Shown one piece after another: positions 7,369 through 11,968 of a stretch of DNA of 11,968 nucleotides. The stretch's first letter is position 1, and every line of letters begins with the position of its first letter. Under the pieces are notes generated by a model. The model was not told the origin of the DNA. It saw nothing but the letters and a program-made list of their open reading frames with translations, and ran no database searches. A program made the position numbers and the translations under genes. Origin of the DNA: Planctomycetota bacterium (GTDB lineage: Bacteria > Planctomycetota > Planctomycetia > Pirellulales > Pirellulaceae); NCBI GenBank assembly GCA_026692885.1, contig JAPLNJ010001009.1, forward strand, positions 1 through 11,968. Reading direction: 5' to 3'.

Positions 7369-8787
7369 CTATTGCGACAGCACCGGGAGCTCGATCTGCA
7401 ACTCGCCTTTGACACGGAGCACGACGACCGAGCAGATCGGATCGGGAGCCTGCCTCGGCACCGACACAGCCAAGCCTGCCGGCCCGGCTTGCGTGCCGAG
7501 CGGCTGGCAGCTGGCATCCGCTAGCAGATAAGCCTTCTCCACGGCATTCTTCAAGCCGGGGACGACCAGCTGTCCATCGGCGGGCCAGTTAAAGACGTGC
7601 AAGTACAGGGTGACTCCGCCGTCGTGCCGCTGCTTCGTGCAGCGGCCCCAGGCCAGACGCTTGAACGGGCTGGCACCGGTGGCATAGATCGCCTGGCCGT
7701 TGACGTGCATCCACTTGCCGACCTCCTTCAGCCGGTCAATCGAAGGCTCGGGGATCAGACCCTCGGACGTCGGTCCGACGTTCAACAGATAGTTACCACC
7801 CTTGGAGGCAATGTCGATCAGGTTGCGGATCAGCGTTTCGGGCGACTTCCAGTTATGGTCGTCGCTCTTGAAGCCCCAGGTGTCGTTCATCGTCATGCAG
7901 GATTCCCAGTCGACGCCGGGCAGGCCGGTGGTGGGGATCTGCTGTTCGGGCGTGCCAAAATCACCGACGTACTGGCGGTCGCCTTTGTTCAAGCCCTCCA
8001 TGCCCGAGCGGCCCTTGCCGACCCGGTTGTTGACGATCAACTGCGGCTTGAGTCCGCGCAGGTAATTGTAGATCTCCAGACCGTCCTCTTCCCGATACCA
8101 ATCGGGCCACTCGCCGTCGAACCACAACACCTCTGGGTCGCACGTCTGCAGCAACTCCTTCAATTGAGCCCGCATGAAGTCCAGGTACTCCCGCTGCCGG
8201 CCCTCGCGGATCTTGGTCGGGTTGTACTGCTTGTCGTTGGCGCGGTCCTGGGCCGGATGATGCCAGTCCATGACGGAGTAGTAGACGCAGAATTTCAGCC
8301 CTTGCTTGCGGCATTCCTCGGCCAACGGCTTGAGCAGGTCCTTGGCGTACGGGCTGGCTTGGACCACGTTGTAATTCGTGGACTTCGCGTCGAACAGGCA
8401 AAAGCCGTCGTGGTGCTTGGACGTGATCACCAGGTACTTGATGCCGGCCTCCTTCGCCGTGCGCACCCACTCGGCCGGGTCGTACTTGACCGGATTGAAC
8501 TGCTTGGCCAGTTGCTCGTACTGGTCGACGGGGATGTTGGCCGAGTTCATGATCCACTCGCCGATGCCTGCGATCGGTTTGTTCTGCCATTGGCCCGCGG
8601 GGATTGCGTACAGGCCCCAGTGGATGAACATCCCGAAGCGGGCGTCCCGCCACCATTGCAGGCGACTGTCGCGCTGGGCCGGGGTCTCGGTTGACCCAGC
8701 TTCCGCAGCGCGGGCCCGCACCGGCGTCCCCGCAGAAAACCCACCGATCAACAGTACAAGACTCAAGGTGATAACTCTCGCAAGCAT
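7369..8787 (-). CDS. Secreted alpha-L-fucosidase, family GH29
   Basis: The product is 472 aa. GH29 enzymes hydrolyse terminal alpha-L-fucose from glycans with retention. A signal peptide runs from residue 1 to about 27 (hydrophobic ITLSLVLLIGGFSAG, cleavage near ARA-AEA), so the enzyme is exported. GH29 landmarks are WWRDARFGMFIHWGLYA (45-61), SKHHDGFCLF (123-132), the nucleophile motif EVLWFDGEW with Asp224, and YLLNVGPTSEGLIPE (333-347). A C-terminal beta-rich region from about 375 resembles the usual accessory sandwich. The acid/base residue varies in this family and I do not assign it. AGGAAA lies about 7 nt upstream of ATG 8787. The gene follows the FmdB-like gene by 22 nt on the same strand, so the two are probably co-transcribed. 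No sulfatase or fucose-catabolism gene is nearby. It fits breakdown of fucose-containing algal or mucin-like polysaccharide. Confidence 0.95.
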   Translation of the reverse strand: MLARVITLSLVLLIGGFSAGTPVRARAAEAGSTETPAQRDSRLQWWRDARFGMFIHWGLYAIPAGQWQNKPIAGIGEWIMNSANIPVDQYEQLAKQFNPVKYDPAEWVRTAKEAGIKYLVITSKHHDGFCLFDAKSTNYNVVQASPYAKDLLKPLAEECRKQGLKFCVYYSVMDWHHPAQDRANDKQYNPTKIREGRQREYLDFMRAQLKELLQTCDPEVLWFDGEWPDWYREEDGLEIYNYLRGLKPQLIVNNRVGKGRSGMEGLNKGDRQYVGDFGTPEQQIPTTGLPGVDWESCMTMNDTWGFKSDDHNWKSPETLIRNLIDIASKGGNYLLNVGPTSEGLIPEPSIDRLKEVGKWMHVNGQAIYATGASPFKRLAWGRCTKQRHDGGVTLYLHVFNWPADGQLVVPGLKNAVEKAYLLADASCQPLGTQAGPAGLAVSVPRQAPDPICSVVVLRVKGELQIELPVLSQ

Positions 8788-8809
8788 GTTCGGTTTCCTT
8801 TCAGTTCGT

Positions 8810-9103
8810 TCATCTCTTGATCTGGTTCGGCCCTTTGCCGACCGTCTTCTCGTAGGTTCCGTCGCCCGACTTGACGTACTTGGTGAAGCCGAGTCGTTCG
8901 AGTTTGCTGTCGTTCTTCGTGGCCCGCTCGGTGGCGATGGGCGAGAACCGGCCCGCGATTCGCGGTGGCAAAAACACGCGGCGCACCGGCCGGCCAGTTT
9001 CCGGATGTTGCGTCAGGGGTGCGTCCAGCATTTTCTGGACCAGTTCAAAACGCTCGCCCGGCTGACCGTCCTCAGTAACCACTTCGTAAACGTAGGTTGG
9101 CAT
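8810..9103 (-). CDS. FmdB-like small protein without zinc-ribbon cysteines
   Basis: The product is 97 aa. The first 43 residues align with the FmdB/Zn_ribbon_8 family: MPTYVYEV, then RFELVQKMLDAPLT, then HPETGRPVRR. The family's two CxxC pairs are replaced by VVTEDG and QHPETG, and the protein contains no cysteine at all, so it cannot form the usual zinc ribbon. Residues 44-97 are basic, ending in YEKTVGKGPNQIKR, without a recognised domain. FmdB-type proteins are annotated as putative regulators, but their role is poorly known. ATG 9103 is chosen because homology starts exactly there; a longer frame up to 9265 merely reads through the palindrome at 9121-9267. AGGAG lies 13 nt upstream, its first base at the element boundary. 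It precedes the fucosidase gene by 22 nt, a likely two-gene operon. Confidence 0.8.
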   Translation of the reverse strand: MPTYVYEVVTEDGQPGERFELVQKMLDAPLTQHPETGRPVRRVFLPPRIAGRFSPIATERATKNDSKLERLGFTKYVKSGDGTYEKTVGKGPNQIKR

Positions 9104-9120
9104 GTTCGCGAATCTGCTCC

Positions 9121-9267
9121 TATTGAGTCCTAGGTTGCCAATGGCATGGGAGGGCGAGGCTCCTGCCGAGCTGGAACGGGCCGTCAGGGACGGCCCACGG
9201 CTCCGCGGGAGCGTCGCCCTCCCCATCCACTTGCTCTCGTGTTCCATTGGCAACCCAGGACTCAATA
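9121..9267. repeat. Three-layer palindrome with TATTGAGTCCT ends
   Basis: The outer 24-bp ends at 9121-9144 and 9244-9267 are complementary with one mismatch and begin TATTGAGTCCT. A middle layer, GGGAGGGCGAGGCTCCTGCC at about 9148-9167, pairs with sequence at 9199-9225. A central hairpin is GGGCCGTC (9178-9185) and GACGGCCC (9189-9196). The whole element can fold into one long stem. It has the same outer family as 5847-6025 but a different interior. It sits directly upstream of the FmdB-like gene, so it lies in that gene's leader or promoter region. Confidence 0.85.
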
Positions 9268-9390
9268 ACGCGGCCCGGCCGCAATCAAAGTAGCTAAAGA
9301 CTCCACCGCCTCATTTTACCCAAATGCTCGCCCGTGCATACAAGGCATCCGCAACCTGCGGGACTGACGGCCCCCGCCCACCAAAAAACA

Positions 9391-10557
9391 CTACCAGTGC
9401 CAGCTGTCGATGAACCGCCACAGACAAATCTGCAGGACGGTGGTCGGGAAGATCCAGATCAACAGCGAGTCCCAGGCTCGGACTTCCGTCGAAGCCGAGA
9501 CGGTGTGGGGCTTCCAGCCGCACACTGCCAGCCGTGTCAGCAAATGGGCAGCGGCTGCCAGCAACAGCACGGACATGGCCCCCTGCCAACCCAGATAGAG
9601 GCCGACTGTGGCGACGGCGGCGAGCGTGGCAGCTCGTTGTTCCGGCCTGCCCGCAAGGTCTGGGTTTCTAAGAGAGCGGACATGGACGAGCAGCCAGCCT
9701 ATGGCCCCGCCTGCTAATAGCCCCACCAAGCTGGTATCGAAACGGCTTAGCCCAACGGTTTCGGCCAGCCACCGGGAAGCCGGCGGCGCCCAACTCACCG
9801 GATGCACCACAGGCCAGGCGGCCGGGATCGCAAAGCCCCAGCCCACGACCAAGGCCACGAACCGCTTAGGCAGTGCCTGACGATCCAGGACGATCAGGGC
9901 CCAACTGAGCAGACTGCACAGCAGGACCCCCTGATACGCGATCAGGGCCATCAACTGGCTGCGGTCGGTCGCAGCTGAGAAGCCACCCGGCAGGTTGGCG
10001 CCGTGCGAGAAGACCTGCACCAGTACCAGCACCAAGAAGGTGCCTCCCGTGATCGCCTCGACCAGCGGATACCGCGACGAAATCGGTAATTTGCAGTCGC
10101 GACAGCGGCCACGCAACGACAGCCACCCGAACACGGGCACGTTATCATACGGACGAATGGCGTGGCCGCACTTGGGACAATGTGAAGTGCCCAACAACGT
10201 CACGCCCCGCGGTACCCGATAGATGACCACGTTCAGAAAACTGCCGATGCTGGCGCCCGCGGCCAGCACCCAAACGCCGATCAGGAACTCGGACAAACGT
10301 GCGAGGACCAGCTCGGGATAAGACCATTGCGAGAGAAATAATTCCTCCCGACCGGGTAGTCGCGACGGGCTGGGCATGGCGGCGTACGGCCAGACGAAGA
10401 CGTAACCGCAACCCACCGCCCCGCAACCGAGCAGCACGAGCAGCAGCGGCCAATTGGGACGTTCTGCCCGAAAAATGGGACTGGCTTCGGGGCATGGATG
10501 CCCGGTGCCCGTCCCATTTTCCGGGCGTGTTTCGGACCTGGGGCGACGTGCTCGCAT
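9391..10557 (-). CDS. Prepilin peptidase/methyltransferase homologue lacking catalytic aspartates
   Basis: The product is 388 aa, polytopic, related to A24 prepilin peptidases (PilD/GspO), which cleave and N-methylate type IV pilin-like precursors. The cytoplasmic domain is clear: GASIGSFLNVVIYRVPRG, then HCPKCGHAIRPYDNVPVFGWLSLRGRCRDC with Cys127, 130, 152 and 155. Next come SRYPLVEAITGG and several membrane helices. The peptidase half is odd. The first Asp motif (normally I-D-x-D-x6-P) reads IVLDRQALP, with Val at the catalytic place, and the GxGDxK motif before LGWQ is absent (GRPEQRAATLAAVATVGLYLGWQ region). An extra N-terminal helix lies at about 36-58. ATG 10557 has AGGG 6 nt upstream; a TTG at 10602 is possible. 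A palindrome (10466-10526) lies inside the predicted N-terminus, so translation may start further in. Divergent from arsR. Confidence 0.82.
   Translation of the reverse strand: MRARRPRSETRPENGTGTGHPCPEASPIFRAERPNWPLLLVLLGCGAVGCGYVFVWPYAAMPSPSRLPGREELFLSQWSYPELVLARLSEFLIGVWVLAAGASIGSFLNVVIYRVPRGVTLLGTSHCPKCGHAIRPYDNVPVFGWLSLRGRCRDCKLPISSRYPLVEAITGGTFLVLVLVQVFSHGANLPGGFSAATDRSQLMALIAYQGVLLCSLLSWALIVLDRQALPKRFVALVVGWGFAIPAAWPVVHPVSWAPPASRWLAETVGLSRFDTSLVGLLAGGAIGWLLVHVRSLRNPDLAGRPEQRAATLAAVATVGLYLGWQGAMSVLLLAAAAHLLTRLAVCGWKPHTVSASTEVRAWDSLLIWIFPTTVLQICLWRFIDSWHW
10466..10526. repeat. REP-like palindrome inside the predicted 5' end of the prepilin peptidase gene
   Basis: GCCCGAAAAATGGGAC (10466-10481) pairs with 10511-10526 with one mismatch, around a 29-nt loop that itself contains GGCATGGATGCC. 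It is translated in frame by the predicted minus-strand gene as roughly residues 11-31 (ARPENGTGTG-like, Pro/Gly-rich). Either a repeat has been absorbed into the coding region or the true start is downstream of it. Confidence 0.75.
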
Positions 10558-10720
10558 GCTCCACCCTCGAAATCCGCAACACAAAATTCGAAACCAACCC
10601 AAAACTTGGCCTTGATCGTAAGGTTGCCACCGACCGTCCGTGTTGCCAACGCTCGGGGTGGCTAACAGCTGAGCCTAACTGTACAGCGCCACGCAACGCC
10701 GCGAATTCGCCACAATCACT

Positions 10721-10848
10721 AGTGCTTTGTCAAGGCTAAGAATTACGGTGCCACTGGCTCTGCCAGTGCCGTTGCTCCACCTCTTGGCCTTCAAACACTG
10801 GCGAAGCCAGTGGCACCCAACCCTAAGATCAAGCCTTGGCAAAGCACT
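10721..10848. repeat. Nested palindromic element in the divergent promoter region
   Basis: The outer 17-bp repeats, AGTGCTTTGTCAAGGCT (10721-10737) and its complement at 10832-10848, have one mismatch. The inner perfect 22-bp pair is at 10747-10768 and 10796-10817, core GTGCCACTGGCTCTGCCAG. Each inner arm is itself partly palindromic (CACTGGCTCTGCCAGTG). It lies between the divergent prepilin-peptidase homologue and the arsR-family gene. The rest of 10558-10983 shows only the promoter described separately. Confidence 0.85.
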
Positions 10849-10947
10849 GGCCCAACTTCGCATTGCCGTGATTTCAGATTTTGCCCCAAAGAGGCGTAAC
10901 ATAACAGCCCAGATCCCACTGCTGTGCACATCTTCATAAAACTGGTA

Positions 10948-10975
10948 TTGCAATGTCGTTAGCTTGCGATATATT
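10948..10975 (+). promoter_or_regulatory. Candidate sigma-70-type promoter of the arsR-family gene
   Basis: TTGCAA (10948-10953) and TATATT (10970-10975) are separated by 16 nt. Transcription would begin at about 10982-10984, at or next to the ATG at 10984, and no Shine-Dalgarno sequence precedes that ATG. The local drop in GC supports a promoter. A leaderless transcript is therefore possible. Confidence 0.45.
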
Positions 10976-10983
10976 CACATTCT

Positions 10984-11295
10984 ATGACGACGGAAGCCAA
11001 GCTGAGGCTGATCGATTTCGAGGCGCTGCAGCAAGCCGCAGAGTGTCTGCGAACGCTCGGTCATCCGGTGCGCCTGCGCATGGTGCAGATGATGCTGCAT
11101 GCGGAGTACACCGTGGGCGAACTGGCAGAAGCCTGCGAAATCGCCAGCCACTTGGCCTCGGAGCACCTGCGTCTGATGCAGCGCTGCGGGTTTCTGAACT
11201 GTCGGAATGAGGGGCGGCGCAAGTACTACCAAGTGGCCGAACCTCACCTGGAAAGCCTGCTGGCCTGCATCCAACAGCGATTTGCGAAAAGGTAG
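10984..11295 (+). CDS. ArsR/SmtB-family transcriptional regulator
   Basis: The product is 103 aa, a typical small winged-helix repressor of the ArsR family. LRTLGHPVRLRMVQMML (22-38) is the family's opening helix signature. TVGELAEACEIASHLASEHLRLMQRCGFL (43-71) covers the helix-turn-helix, and NEGRRKYYQV (75-84) is the beta-wing. The classical arsenic-binding ELCVCDL motif is not present: the recognition helix reads ASHLASEHLRLM. Cysteines at 21, 51, 68, 73 and 95 could form another metal or thiol-sensing site, but this is unproven. The ATG has no Shine-Dalgarno and lies about 8 nt after a -10-like TATATT. The next gene begins 28-58 nt downstream in the same direction, so the regulator probably controls itself and the small membrane protein. 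Confidence 0.88.
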   Translation: MTTEAKLRLIDFEALQQAAECLRTLGHPVRLRMVQMMLHAEYTVGELAEACEIASHLASEHLRLMQRCGFLNCRNEGRRKYYQVAEPHLESLLACIQQRFAKR

Positions 11296-11322
11296 CCGTC
11301 TAAACAAGGTAGCCGTTTGAAC
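11289..11322 (+). repeat. 17-bp tandem duplication over the arsR stop codon
   Basis: AAGGTAGCCGTCTAAAC (11289-11305) is followed directly by AAGGTAGCCGTTTGAAC (11306-11322), with 15 of 17 positions identical. The first copy contains the TAG stop of the arsR-family gene. The second ends just before a possible ATG (11324) of the small membrane-protein gene and carries the AGG that could serve as its ribosome site. Confidence 0.8.
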
Positions 11323-11353
11323 TATGTCGTCTCAAGAACGTGGATCAACAAGA

Positions 11354-11581
11354 ATGGAAATCTTCTTCGTGCTCGGCTTCGTGGTGTTGTGGATTGCTCT
11401 GCAGACGTGGATCTTGCCCCGGTTCGGCGTGTCCACGTGAATGAGCAACTCCTGCCGGCCGAGTTCGGCCGCCCGTCCCCAACAGTTGGACAACGAGGAG
11501 CCCCTGCTTCAGCAATCGCCGGCAGGGGAGCCAGAACAGCCGGGCAGTTCCGCGCCGAGGCCGCCGCACAACGATGAATGA
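11354..11581 (+). CDS. Candidate small membrane selenoprotein with in-frame TGA
   Basis: ATG 11354 opens MEIFFVLGFVVLWIALQTWI, one membrane helix, then LPRFGVST, TGA (11438-11440), then M-S-N-S-C and 41 further residues to TGA 11579-11581. Read through, it is 75 aa with Sec at residue 29 and Cys at 34; read conventionally, it is a 28-aa peptide. Evidence for readthrough: the frame after TGA is open for 46 codons with about 70 percent G or C at third positions, the first residues fit a redox U-x4-C motif next to a membrane, and a SECIS-like hairpin lies at the right distance. The distal tail is Pro/Gln/Glu-rich and hydrophilic. ATG 11324, in frame, would add ten polar residues. It follows the arsR-family gene closely and is probably co-transcribed with it. 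The alternative is two tiny peptides with reinitiation at ATG 11441, directly after the stop. I cannot name a family; the Sec call is inference. Confidence 0.5.
11456..11471 (+). promoter_or_regulatory. SECIS-like hairpin downstream of in-frame TGA
   Basis: CGGCCG (11456-11461) pairs perfectly with CGGCCG (11466-11471) around the loop AGUU. The loop starts 21 nt after the TGA at 11438-11440. Bacterial SECIS elements are known to lie within the coding sequence just after the UGA, with a short stem and a small loop that has a G in the first two positions about 16-37 nt from the UGA. All three conditions hold. A six-base GC palindrome could also arise by chance in GC-rich coding DNA. Confidence 0.45.
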
Positions 11582-11839
11582 ACCCTGCTTCCCTTTCGCA
11601 GGTCGTGTCGAAGACCGCCCGCCTGCGGAGGTCGTGTGGGACCGTGGAACAGACGTTGCGGGAATCTCAGTCCCTTTCAGGAGGAGACATCACGTTCGCG
11701 AAGTCCTTCGCCGTCACACGCCCGATTAAGCGGCCTTTGTTGTGCGGCTGTGCGTAAGGTCCCGGCGTTTGCTACACTGGACCGGCGGTGTGCGGACCTG
11801 TCCGCTGCCGCTTGGCCTAAGATCCAGAGTCCAGCGAAC
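11582..11839. other. Intergenic region before the PAS-domain gene
   Basis: No gene is seen. It holds two GGTCGTGT copies (near 11602 and 11632) and a small GCGGAC-GTCCGC hairpin near 11792. TGCTACACT at 11770-11778 resembles an extended -10 box about 60 nt before the PAS gene, but no clear -35 pairs with it. Confidence 0.3.
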
Positions 11840-11968
11840 ATGCCAGCCTCATTCGACGGTGGAATCCAGAGTGTCATCCTCGACTCGATCAACGATGGCG
11901 TGTTCACGGTTGACGACCGGTGGTGCATCACCTCGTTCAATCAGGCCGCCGAGCGGATCACCGGCGTG
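11840..11968 (+). CDS. PAS-domain regulator, N-terminal fragment
   Basis: Only the first 43 residues lie in the window; the gene runs off the right end. After eight residues the sequence reads VILDSINDGVFTVDDRWCITSFNQAAERITGV, which is the start of a PAS sensory domain. This form (DGVFTVD followed by ITSFNxAAERITG) is common at the N-terminus of PAS-sigma-54-activator-Fis regulators and of PAS histidine kinases; the fragment cannot tell them apart. The start ATG at 11840 has only a weak purine-rich stretch upstream (CCAGAG). It lies 258 nt after the small membrane-protein gene on the same strand, so it may or may not share its transcript. Confidence 0.85.
   Translation, partial: MPASFDGGIQSVILDSINDGVFTVDDRWCITSFNQAAERITGV

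Noticed and set aside
7597..8694. 365-codon open frame on the plus strand
   Set aside because: It lies entirely antisense to the fucosidase gene, whose GH29 motifs are clear; the frame is open because of GC-rich codon bias.
9104..9265. N-terminal extension of the FmdB-like protein
   Set aside because: It only translates the palindrome at 9121-9267; family homology starts at the methionine at 9103.
1..10848. CRISPR array
   Set aside because: The repeats are inverted and scattered, with no run of direct repeats separated by unique spacers and no cas genes.
11677..11940. 87-codon minus-strand frame
   Set aside because: It overlaps the clear PAS-domain start on the plus strand and has no recognisable features.

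Overview
The window is GC-rich bacterial DNA that looks planctomycete (Pirellulales-like). I infer this from the protein repertoire: a secreted GH29 fucosidase, a large lipoprotein-type transglutaminase, a two-repeat anti-sigma-like membrane protein and an unusual prepilin peptidase. The dense population of nested palindromic elements in almost every intergenic gap points the same way. No rRNA, tRNA, CRISPR array or full-length transposase is visible.

Layout. 1-895 holds two nested palindromes, a possible vestige of a coding 3' end and an intrinsic terminator. 896-2359 (+) encodes an anti-sigma-like membrane protein with a tandemly duplicated N-terminal domain. 2360-2881 is non-coding, with a strong hairpin and a 145-bp MITE-like element flanked by 13-bp direct repeats. 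2882-4489 (-) encodes an exported transglutaminase-like protein. 5050-5751 (+) is an unrecognised cytoplasmic protein closed by a textbook terminator. 5847-6054 holds a compound palindrome and a short pyrimidine repeat. 6199-7239 (+) is ruvB. It converges on a minus-strand pair at 9103-7369: an FmdB-like small protein that lacks its zinc cysteines, followed 22 nt later by an alpha-L-fucosidase. 9391-10557 (-) is a prepilin-peptidase homologue that keeps the four-cysteine domain but seems to lack both catalytic aspartates. From 10984 (+) there is an ArsR-family regulator, then a very small membrane-protein gene, then the start of a PAS-domain regulator cut by the window end.

Most interesting candidate. 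The small gene downstream of arsR (11354-11581) reads as a 28-residue hydrophobic peptide, an in-frame TGA, then 46 more open codons with coding-like composition. The residues after the TGA (M-S-N-S-C) would place a Sec four residues before a Cys-containing turn. A 6-bp stem with an AGUU loop lies 21 nt after the TGA, as expected for a bacterial SECIS element. I propose it as a small membrane selenoprotein co-transcribed with arsR. This is inference and depends on finding Cys-containing homologues.

The second theme is repeats. Several gaps carry an outer inverted repeat enclosing a different, longer inner palindrome. Two inner palindromes share the same 32-32-32 geometry and differ by mostly paired, compensatory substitutions. 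Two outer repeats (5847-6025 and 9121-9267) belong to one family but enclose unrelated inner palindromes.
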